DNA from: Salinilacustrithrix sp003476595
Lineage (GTDB): Bacteria; Actinomycetota; Acidimicrobiia; Acidimicrobiales; Salinilacustritrichaceae
Direction of reading: 5' to 3'
Length of the DNA: 64,000 nucleotides
Assembly (NCBI GenBank): GCA_963972525.1
Contig: CAXAUZ010000004.1
Coordinates: forward strand, 1 to 64,000
A program made the position numbers and the translations under genes. Positions 1 through 5,840 of this stretch are shown here, one piece after another. The notes beneath the pieces were generated by a model. The model saw only the letters and a program-made list of their open reading frames with translations, searched no databases and had not been told where the DNA came from. The first letter of the stretch is position 1. Every line of letters starts with the position of its first letter.

Positions 1-315
1 TCGTTCCAGGCCATCAAGCACAAGTGCGCCGACATGCTGCTCGAGGTCGAGTCGGCCAAGTCCGCCGCCTACTACGCCGCCTGGTGCGCCGCCGAGATGA
101 ACGACGAGCTGCCCTCGGTCGCCTCCCTGGCCAAGGCCTACTGCTCCGAGGCGTACTTCCACGCCGCGGCCGAGAACATCCAGATCCACGGTGGCATCGG
201 CTTCACCTGGGAGCACCCGGCCCACCTGTACTTCAAGCGGGCCAAGAGCTCCGAGCTGCTGTTCGGCGACCCGACCTACCACCGCGAGCTGCTCGCCCAG
301 CGCATCGGCATCTGA
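1..315 (+). CDS. Acyl-CoA dehydrogenase, C-terminal fragment (5' end outside window)
   Basis: The reading frame is open from base 1 to the TGA at 313. The visible 104 residues match the C-terminal helical domain of acyl-CoA dehydrogenases: SFQAIKHKCADM at the start, then the signature QIHGGIGFTWEHP, where the glycines and the following Trp-Glu help form the FAD and acyl-CoA pocket, and a final helix ending LAQRIGI. These flavoenzymes oxidise acyl-CoA to trans-2-enoyl-CoA. The substrate cannot be told from this fragment. The N-terminal and middle domains lie upstream of the window. Family assignment is secure; sub-family is unknown. Confidence 0.9.
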   Translation, partial: SFQAIKHKCADMLLEVESAKSAAYYAAWCAAEMNDELPSVASLAKAYCSEAYFHAAAENIQIHGGIGFTWEHPAHLYFKRAKSSELLFGDPTYHRELLAQRIGI

Positions 316-397
316 CCGATCGGCCCGCCGGGCCGCTGCGAGAGCTGACCGAGGGGGCGCCGCCGGCGCCCCCTCGGCGCGTCCGGGCACTGGGCGG

Positions 398-457
398 CGA
401 TTCGTCGACGAATCGGTACGTGGTTCTGTAAAGCCGACGAATCGTCGACGAATCGTC
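398..457. promoter_or_regulatory. Twin palindromic sites upstream of the ECF sigma gene
   Basis: Positions 398-415 form a perfect 18-bp palindrome, cgattcgtcgacgaatcg. The 14-mer tcgtcgacgaatcg recurs at 442-455, exactly 40 bp downstream, inside a tandem 11-bp repeat (gacgaatcgtc at 436-446 and 447-457). The arrangement looks like a two-site operator for a dimeric regulator ahead of the sigma factor at 521. No regulator is known, so the function is inferred. Confidence 0.5.
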
Positions 458-520
458 CCCCACTCGTTCGGACACGTCGTGAAGGATCCCGGGGTCCGCG
501 ACGTCCAAGGGGTGATGCAG

Positions 521-1105
521 ATGACCGACGACCCACTCGTGGGCAGACCCCGCCGGCGGGACGCCCGGGACGAGCGCCTCGTCGAGGCCGCCCGCCGCGG
601 TGACCACGCCGCCTTCTCGACCCTCCTGCGCCGCCACGATGACCAGATGCGGGCCCTGGCCTGGTCCGTGCTGCGTGACCGGACCGCCATGGACGACGTC
701 TTGCAGGACGCGTACCTGAAGGCGTACCGCAACCTCGACCGGTTCCGGGGCGACGCCCGGTTCAGCACCTGGCTGCACCGCATCGTCTACCGGTCCTGCC
801 TCGACCACATCCGCCGCCGGCGGGAGGTGGTCGGCCTCGCCGACGACGCCGAGCCGACCGCGCCCGGACGCACCCAGGGCGACGTCGACGAGCGCCTCGC
901 CATCGAGCAGGCCCTCGCCGGCCTCGACCCCGAGACCGCGGCCGCACTGGTCCTCGTCGACCGCGACGGCCACAGCTACGAGGAGGCCGGGCACGTGCTC
1001 GGCATCCCGGCCGGCACCGTCGCCAGCCGACTCCACCGTGGGCGGCGCGCCCTGCGCGCCGTGCTCGATCCCACCCGCTCCGATCGGCATGGAGAGATCC
1101 GATGA
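521..1105 (+). CDS. ECF-type RNA polymerase sigma factor
   Basis: A 194-residue extracytoplasmic-function sigma factor. Region 2 is seen in DDVLQDAYLKAYRNLDRF followed by FSTWLHRIVYRSCLDHIRRR (core binding and -10 recognition). Region 4 is the helix-turn-helix YEEAGHVLGIPAGTVASRLH (-35 recognition). AAGGGG at 507-512 lies 8 nt before the ATG at 521, which is why this start is preferred over the ATG at 515. The stop overlaps the next start (ATGA), so it is translationally coupled to the membrane protein at 1102, the usual sigma/anti-sigma layout. The duplicated palindrome at 398-457 may control it. Target promoters are unknown. Confidence 0.85.
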   Translation: MTDDPLVGRPRRRDARDERLVEAARRGDHAAFSTLLRRHDDQMRALAWSVLRDRTAMDDVLQDAYLKAYRNLDRFRGDARFSTWLHRIVYRSCLDHIRRRREVVGLADDAEPTAPGRTQGDVDERLAIEQALAGLDPETAAALVLVDRDGHSYEEAGHVLGIPAGTVASRLHRGRRALRAVLDPTRSDRHGEIR

Positions 1106-2109
1106 ATGAGCCCCGAGACACCGTCGTCGGCGCCGCCCTGCGACGCCTCGACGTCCCCGACCACGCCCCGGACTTCTGGACCGCGCTCGAGGCGCGCCTC
1201 GACGACGGCGGCACCGACACCGACGATCCCCCCACCGATGCACAGGAGGAGGAGGCCACCGTGGTCGACCTGCAGGATTCCCCGGCGGCGCGGCGCGCCG
1301 CCCAGCGCAACCGCACCCCCATGCTCGCCCTCGTCGCCGCCGTGGCGGTGGTCGTCGCCCTCGTGGTCGGCGTGTCCGTGCTCCGCGGCGGCGGGGACGA
1401 CGAATCCCAGCTCGACGTGGCCGACGACCCCACCGAGGCGCCCGAGACCAGCGACCCCGACGTGGAGCCACCTCCGGCCGAGGACGATGCCAGCCCCGAC
1501 ACCACCGCCCCGCCCGAGACCACGACGTCGATGGTGGGGGAGCAGGCGGCGCCGGAGGATGCGGCGACCGAGTGGCTCGATGCGCTGGCCGCCGGGGAGT
1601 TCGACTCGGCCTACGACCTGCTCGACGAACAGTCGAAGGCGGACCTGTCCCGCACCGAGTTCGCTGACCTGTCGAGTGGCCTGAGCGAGGGCGCCGCCGC
1701 CTTCGCTCGTGACGGCATCGAGCGCTCGATGCGCGATGGCGATGGGTTCAGCGTGGTCACCTTCGCCGGCGATGTGGAGCGCGAGGGCATGATCGAGACT
1801 GCCGCATACCCGGTCGTGGTGACGGCCAGCGGGGTCCACTTCACGCTCGACGGGCCCCAGGTCGACCTTGATCCCAGCTACGCCCAGGGGTCCGGGACCA
1901 CGCTCGCCTCGCCCCTCGAACTGGTCGTGCAGGAGGGAGCCGACGCCTGGATCTGGATCGACGGCGGCGACGCCACGCCGCTCGCCGGCCGTGGAGACGT
2001 TTCCGTCGATGTCGAGGCGGAGGCCGGCGCCGGCACCCACGTCGTCACGATCGTCGCGATCGAGGACGGCCGCATCACCGCCCGCTCCTACACCGTCGTG
2101 GTGCCCTGA
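1102..2109 (+). CDS. Membrane-anchored putative anti-sigma factor with extracytoplasmic domain
   Basis: 335 residues with a single-pass membrane layout. An acidic cytoplasmic N-terminus of about 73 residues (RRLDVPDHAPDFWTALEARL) precedes one transmembrane helix (about 74-95, MLALVAAVAVVVALVVGVSVL). A long Asp/Glu/Pro/Thr-rich linker follows, then an outer region ending in a beta-rich, Gmad2/Ig-like segment. It overlaps the sigma gene by 4 nt, so it is probably the regulator that holds the sigma factor at the membrane. No HXXXCXXC zinc anti-sigma motif is visible, so the anti-sigma role rests on position and topology. Confidence 0.55.
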   Translation: MNEPRDTVVGAALRRLDVPDHAPDFWTALEARLDDGGTDTDDPPTDAQEEEATVVDLQDSPAARRAAQRNRTPMLALVAAVAVVVALVVGVSVLRGGGDDESQLDVADDPTEAPETSDPDVEPPPAEDDASPDTTAPPETTTSMVGEQAAPEDAATEWLDALAAGEFDSAYDLLDEQSKADLSRTEFADLSSGLSEGAAAFARDGIERSMRDGDGFSVVTFAGDVEREGMIETAAYPVVVTASGVHFTLDGPQVDLDPSYAQGSGTTLASPLELVVQEGADAWIWIDGGDATPLAGRGDVSVDVEAEAGAGTHVVTIVAIEDGRITARSYTVVVP

Positions 2110-2138
2110 TCGACCAGGGCGGACGGGGACCGCGTCGC

Positions 2139-2144
2139 TAGCGT
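2139..2144 (+). promoter_or_regulatory. Leaderless -10 (TAGCGT) for the 2151 gene
   Basis: TAGCGT ends 6 nt before the GTG at 2151, and no ribosome-binding site is present. This fits a transcript that begins at the start codon. Confidence 0.55.
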
Positions 2145-2150
2145 GCCGGC

Positions 2151-2600
2151 GTGGTCCTCGTCTTCGCGATCGTCGGTGCGCTGCTGGTCTTCGCCATCGC
2201 CGCGGCGTTCGTCGGCTCCGAGACGTTCCGGCTCGGCCACACGCCGACGACGACGGTGTTCGACATGGACGAGGCCGTCATCCACGTCGCCGAGAACCTC
2301 AGCGTCGAGTCCGCCATGGGCCTGACCATGGACGAGGTCAAGCAGCTCATCCAGTTCTCGCTCCAGCACCTGCGATCCCGTGGTCTGAGCGCCATGCCGG
2401 GCGAGGAGCTGGACCACGACGTCGAGCGGGCCCCGGTCGTGGTGGCCGACGACGAAGCCGTCGCGGTGGTGCTCGGTCGGGCCGACGAGGTCGGCATGGA
2501 GGTCACCGACGACGCTGTCTACGAGGTGCTGGACCTGCTGCTCGGCCACCTCGTGGCGATCGGCGCGGTCGGCCCTGCGGTCCCGCCCCCGGAGCTCTGA
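2151..2600 (+). CDS. Conserved hypothetical membrane-anchored protein
   Basis: 149 residues starting at GTG. The N-terminus is one hydrophobic helix (VLVFAIVGALLVFAIAAAFVG, residues 2-22). The rest is a soluble domain with FDMDEAVIHVAENL near residue 42 and two further predicted helices. No enzyme motif is recognised. The start is fixed by the TAGCGT hexamer 6 nt upstream. It is probably a short membrane-tethered protein facing the cytoplasm. The function is unknown. Confidence 0.7.
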   Translation: MVLVFAIVGALLVFAIAAAFVGSETFRLGHTPTTTVFDMDEAVIHVAENLSVESAMGLTMDEVKQLIQFSLQHLRSRGLSAMPGEELDHDVERAPVVVADDEAVAVVLGRADEVGMEVTDDAVYEVLDLLLGHLVAIGAVGPAVPPPEL

Positions 2601-2641
2601 GCGGTCCGGAAAGGCGCGATCCGCGAGCCCCGCGCTGGGGC

Positions 2642-2647
2642 TAGCAT
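2642..2647 (+). promoter_or_regulatory. -10 element (TAGCAT) for the small-ORF RNA
   Basis: TAGCAT would start transcription near 2653-2655. The 5' leader would then be about 27 nt long and consist almost wholly of the extended ribosome-binding site at 2660-2675. No convincing -35 is visible. Confidence 0.45.
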
Positions 2648-2659
2648 CTTCGGCACCAG

Positions 2660-2675
2660 AGAAGGGAGGTGGTCC
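2660..2675 (+). promoter_or_regulatory. 16-nt extended Shine-Dalgarno
   Basis: AGAAGGGAGGTGGTCC matches the reverse complement of the standard 16S rRNA 3' tail (AGAAAGGAGGTGATCC) at 14 of 16 positions. The two differences are A to G changes that keep G-U pairing, so all 16 bases can pair with the anti-Shine-Dalgarno tail. The GGAGG core sits 11 nt before the ATG at 2681. Confidence 0.7.
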
Positions 2676-2680
2676 AACAC

Positions 2681-2725
2681 ATGTACGACAATCGTCTTGG
2701 GACCCTGGAGGTGGCTGGCCGCTAG
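2681..2725 (+). CDS. 14-residue peptide ORF (MYDNRLGTLEVAGR)
   Basis: A 15-codon ORF (ATG to TAG) encoding MYDNRLGTLEVAGR directly behind the strongest ribosome-binding site in the window. There is no other gene on this strand for 170 nt, and the next gene at 2896 has its own leaderless promoter. The RNA could encode a functional micropeptide, a leader peptide, the entry to a frameshifted longer protein (the frame starting at about 2719 is open to 3111), or a decoy for ribosomes. No function is recognised. Its high initiation potential is the only direct evidence that it is translated. Confidence 0.5.
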   Translation: MYDNRLGTLEVAGR

Positions 2726-2882
2726 GTCAGTCCTCTCGGACCGACTTGGTGGAATCCCACCAGGCCACCGCCGAGCGAATCGGCCGGGAGCTGGTCCCAC
2801 CCGGTGCACACCACAACGATCGCTCGGTCCACGAACTGGAACGGGGAGGTGCTGGCATTGCCCGGTGCCTCCCCGTCCCGCG

Positions 2883-2888
2883 TATCGT
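2883..2888 (+). promoter_or_regulatory. Leaderless -10 (TATCGT) for the 2896 gene
   Basis: TATCGT lies 7 nt before the ATG at 2896, with no Shine-Dalgarno in between. Confidence 0.5.
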
Positions 2889-2895
2889 GCCCGGC

Positions 2896-3111
2896 ATGTC
2901 TGATCGCCTCGTTCGGATCGAAGAGCACCGGTGGCTGGGCGACAAGCGCTCCTTCGTCGTCCACGACCAGGACAACGTCTGCGACAAGGCGGTGCTCGAC
3001 GACATCGCCGCGGCGGAGTCGTGGTTGACCTTCGGTCCCGACACGAGCGTCGAGGCCCGCAACCGCGGCTACAAGGTCTGCCCGGCCTGCGCAGCCAAGA
3101 GCGCCGACTGA
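2896..3111 (+). CDS. Small conserved hypothetical protein with C-terminal CPAC motif
   Basis: 71 residues, charged and compact, with cysteines at DNVCDK and in the terminal VCPAC knuckle. These could bind a metal, although only three cysteines are present. The reading frame continues open upstream to about 2719. The start at 2896 is chosen because TATCGT sits 7 nt before its ATG. The hydrolase gene begins 18 nt after its stop, suggesting an operon. No family function is recognised. Confidence 0.65.
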   Translation: MSDRLVRIEEHRWLGDKRSFVVHDQDNVCDKAVLDDIAAAESWLTFGPDTSVEARNRGYKVCPACAAKSAD

Positions 3112-3128
3112 GCAGCGCCACCCGCCCC

Positions 3129-3908
3129 GTGGCCGCCCGCCCCGTCGAGCACTTCGGCTCCGGCTCCCTGACCCTGGTCGGACACCTCGCCGGTGCGCTC
3201 GACTCGGGGCCGGCTCGTCCCGCGGTCGTCATCGTCCACGGCTACCCGTCCGGTCCGGCCGGCACCGCCGGCGCCGTGTCGGCGATGGCCGAGCTGGCCG
3301 ACCGCATCGCCGACGACATGGGCTTCGTCGCCTTCTCGCCCTGCCTGCGGGGGATGGCGGGCAGCCAGGGTGCGTTCTCCATCAAGGGGTGGAAGAACGA
3401 CATCCACGCTGCGGTCGATCACGTGCGGTCCACCGCCCGGGTCAGCGGCGTCTGGTTGATCGGGTTCGGAACGGGCGGGGCGCTCGCCATCTGCGCCGGC
3501 GCCGACGACACCGACATCCAGGGGGTCGCCGCCCTCGCCGCGCCCGCCGACTTCGACGACTGGGCCACCAACCCCCGACAGCTGCACGAGCACGCACGGG
3601 AGGTCGGCATCGTCCACGCAGACGCCACCACCGGGCTGCTCGACGGGTGGTCGCGGGAGATGCGGCTCACCAAGGCCGTCGACGGCGCCCAGCGGCTGCG
3701 ACCCCGACCGCTGCTGGTGGTCCACGGCATGGCGGACGACCTCGTGCCCGACTTCGACGCCCGGGTCATCGCCGACGCGCACACCGCCGCCGAGCTGCGG
3801 CTGCTCGACGCCGCCGGCCACCGCCTGCGCCACGACCCGCGCGCCATGGCCATCCTCCTCGGCTGGCTCGACCGCCAGCGCAACTCCGCCGTCCCCCGCA
3901 CCGCGTAG
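3129..3908 (+). CDS. Alpha/beta hydrolase-fold protein lacking the nucleophile serine
   Basis: 259 residues from GTG. The alpha/beta-hydrolase fold is evident: a VVIVHGYPSG strand and oxyanion loop, FVAFSPCLRGMAGSQG, the nucleophile elbow GFGTGG, an acid region HGMADDLVPDFDARV and a late histidine in AAGHRLRH. The elbow normally reads G-x-S-x-G. Here residue 114 is Gly, so the usual catalytic serine is absent while the Asp and His regions remain. It is either a non-catalytic relative or one that uses different chemistry. It follows the small 2896 gene by 17 nt and ends before a strong hairpin. Confidence 0.75.
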   Translation: MAARPVEHFGSGSLTLVGHLAGALDSGPARPAVVIVHGYPSGPAGTAGAVSAMAELADRIADDMGFVAFSPCLRGMAGSQGAFSIKGWKNDIHAAVDHVRSTARVSGVWLIGFGTGGALAICAGADDTDIQGVAALAAPADFDDWATNPRQLHEHAREVGIVHADATTGLLDGWSREMRLTKAVDGAQRLRPRPLLVVHGMADDLVPDFDARVIADAHTAAELRLLDAAGHRLRHDPRAMAILLGWLDRQRNSAVPRTA

Positions 3909-3910
3909 CC

Positions 3911-3961
3911 GTTCCGCCACCGCTGCCAGTTCCCCCGGGCTTCTGGCAGCGGCCACGGAAC
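3911..3961. terminator. Bidirectional hairpin terminator between convergent genes
   Basis: ccgctgccag at 3920-3929 pairs perfectly with ctggcagcgg at 3943-3952. An outer 6-bp stem (gttccg 3911-3916 with cggaac 3956-3961) is separated by CCA/CCA internal loops. It lies between the convergent hydrolase and glycosylase genes and has no T-tract. Confidence 0.65.
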
Positions 3962-3972
3962 GAGCCGGTCGG

Positions 3973-4551
3973 TCAGTCCTGCTTCGACTTCTTCTTGGCC
4001 TTCTGGGCCTTCTTCCAGCGGCGGACCTCCATCAGCGACCCCTCGGAGGCCACGTCGGCGACCGAGCGGGGCGTGTCGTCGGAGAACGGGCCGGCCACCT
4101 CCTCCCAGCCGTCGGGCCGGATGCCGAGGCGCTTGGCCAGGATGGCCACGAAGATCTTCGTCTTCTCCTCGCCGTAGCCCGGCACCTCCCGCAGCCGGGC
4201 GTAGAGGTCCTTCGCGTCGTCGGCCTCGATCCAGATCCGCTCGGCGTGCCCGTCGTAGGTCTCGACCACGTGCTCGCACGCGCCGTGGATGCGCTCGCCC
4301 ATGGACTTCGGGAAGCGGTGGATGGCCGGCTTCTCCCGGCAGACGTCCACGAACTCCTCGACCGGCATGGCGGCGATGCGCTGCGGGTCCAGGTGGCCGA
4401 GGCGCTCGCGCAGGGTGAACGGCCCGGTGAAGGCCCACTCCATCGGCACCTGCTGGTCGAGGAGCATCCCGAGCAGGAGCGCCAGCGGATCGTCCACGAG
4501 GAGCTGGTCGGCGTCGGGGTTCCCGGTGATCGGGATCTGGGGCGTCACCAT
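3973..4551 (-). CDS. HhH-GPD family base-excision DNA repair protein
   Basis: 192 residues. A helix-hairpin-helix segment VPGYGEEKTKIFVAILAKRL is followed by RPDGW, and the N-terminal half (DPLALLLGMLLDQQVPMEWA) matches the compact actinobacterial HhH-GPD proteins related to DNA glycosylases, which excise damaged bases. No iron-sulfur cysteines are present. The C-terminus is a lysine-rich tail (KKAQKAKKKSKQD) likely to contact DNA. The ATG at 4551 is preceded by TAGGCT at a 6-nt distance, overlapping the divergent promoter of the decarboxylase gene. The lesion recognised cannot be read from sequence. Confidence 0.8.
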   Translation of the reverse strand: MVTPQIPITGNPDADQLLVDDPLALLLGMLLDQQVPMEWAFTGPFTLRERLGHLDPQRIAAMPVEEFVDVCREKPAIHRFPKSMGERIHGACEHVVETYDGHAERIWIEADDAKDLYARLREVPGYGEEKTKIFVAILAKRLGIRPDGWEEVAGPFSDDTPRSVADVASEGSLMEVRRWKKAQKAKKKSKQD

Positions 4552-4557
4552 GGGCCG

Positions 4558-4567
4558 AGCCTACGAT
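4558..4567. promoter_or_regulatory. Overlapping divergent leaderless -10 elements
   Basis: On the minus strand TAGGCT (4563-4558) lies 6 nt before the ATG at 4551. On the plus strand TACGAT (4562-4567) lies 8 nt before the ATG at 4576. The hexamers share bases 4562-4563, so the two polymerases should exclude each other. Confidence 0.55.
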
Positions 4568-4575
4568 CCGGGTCC

Positions 4576-5781
4576 ATGGCCGGGGACCTGAGCGACGACA
4601 CCTGGCAGGACCTGTACGAGGGCATCGAGCGCGTCCTGCCCGTGCGGGACACCTCCACCCAGCGCCAGGAGCTCGCTCGTCTGGCCCGGGTCTACCGCCG
4701 CCTCGACGACGACGGCCGGGCCGGGTTCCTGCGGCGGGCGGCAGCCCACCTCGGGGTCGACGAGGACGGCGCCCGGCGCGCCGCTGAGGCCCTGCTCGAG
4801 GATCCCGCCGACCCCGCCGCCCAGGTCGCCCTCCGGCGGGCACTGACCCCGAGGTTCTCCGACCTGCTCCACCTGCTCACCGGCCTGGACGGCGGCGTGA
4901 AGCTGCTGGTGGACCTGCGCGCCGACCTGCGGCACCTGGCCCGGGGGGAGCTGCCGATGGTGGAGGCCGAGCTCGAAGGCCACCTGGCCACGGTCTTCGA
5001 CGTCGGTCTCCTCGAGCTCGAGCGGATCACCTGGGGATCCTCGGCTCGCCTGCTGGAGAAGCTGATCCAGTACGAGGCGGTGCACGAGATGGACGGCTGG
5101 GAGGACCTGCGGGACCGCCTCGACGCGGACCGCCGCTGCTTCGCCTTCCTCCACCCGGCGATGCCCGACGAGCCGGTGGTGTTCGTCGAGATCGCGCTCG
5201 TCACGGGCCCGCCCACGAGCCTGGGTGAGCTGCTGGATCGGGAGGCGCCCACCTGCGACGCCGAGGACGCCGACACCGCGGTCTTCTACTCCATCACCTC
5301 CTGCCAGCGGGGACTGGCCGGCATCCACCTCGGGACCGAGCTGATCAAGACCGTCGTGCGCGAGCTCCAGCGGGAGCTGCCGCACCTGGAACGCTTCGTG
5401 ACGCTGTCACCGATCCCCACCCTGCGCACGGCGGCGCTCGACCTGGAGGAGGCCACGCGCGCCGAGCTCGACGACGGCACCTGGATCGACGGTGACGACG
5501 CTGGCGTCCGTCGTCAGCTGCTGCGCGCCACCGCCCGCTACCTCTCCACCCGGGTGGACGGGCGGGTGCCCGACCCGGTCGCGAACTTCCACCTCAGCAA
5601 CGGCGCCCTCGTCGACGCCGTCCACTGGCGGGCCAACACCGAGGACTACGGCCTCGAGCGGTCCTGGGGGGTGATGGCCAGCTACCGCTACGACCCGCCG
5701 GCCATCGCCGCCAACGCCGCTACCTACGCGGCCGGCGGCGACGTCGCGGTCAGCGAGGACGTGCGGGCCCTCGCCACCTGA
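4576..5781 (+). CDS. Malonyl-CoA decarboxylase family protein
   Basis: 401 residues. The N-terminal helical domain (about 1-140) precedes a GNAT-like catalytic domain. Family landmarks are visible: PVVFVEIALVTG, the Ser-bearing VFYSITSCQRGLAGIHLG, FVTLSPIPTLRT and the His-bearing NFHLSNGA. In characterised enzymes this Ser and His take part in decarboxylation of malonyl-CoA to acetyl-CoA. The start is set by TACGAT 8 nt upstream. It shares a 24-bp divergent promoter region with the HhH-GPD gene. It likely governs malonyl-CoA levels or malonate use. Confidence 0.85.
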   Translation: MAGDLSDDTWQDLYEGIERVLPVRDTSTQRQELARLARVYRRLDDDGRAGFLRRAAAHLGVDEDGARRAAEALLEDPADPAAQVALRRALTPRFSDLLHLLTGLDGGVKLLVDLRADLRHLARGELPMVEAELEGHLATVFDVGLLELERITWGSSARLLEKLIQYEAVHEMDGWEDLRDRLDADRRCFAFLHPAMPDEPVVFVEIALVTGPPTSLGELLDREAPTCDAEDADTAVFYSITSCQRGLAGIHLGTELIKTVVRELQRELPHLERFVTLSPIPTLRTAALDLEEATRAELDDGTWIDGDDAGVRRQLLRATARYLSTRVDGRVPDPVANFHLSNGALVDAVHWRANTEDYGLERSWGVMASYRYDPPAIAANAATYAAGGDVAVSEDVRALAT

Positions 5782-5840
5782 CCGTACGGGGACGCGGCAC
5801 ACGCCTCGGAGGCGCGCACCGCGGCCCAGAACGCCTCGGG

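Noticed and set aside
5803..5820. Possible terminator cgcctcggaggcg between the decarboxylase and aceE genes
   Set aside because: The usable stem is only 4-6 bp with a very small loop, too weak to call in DNA this GC-rich.
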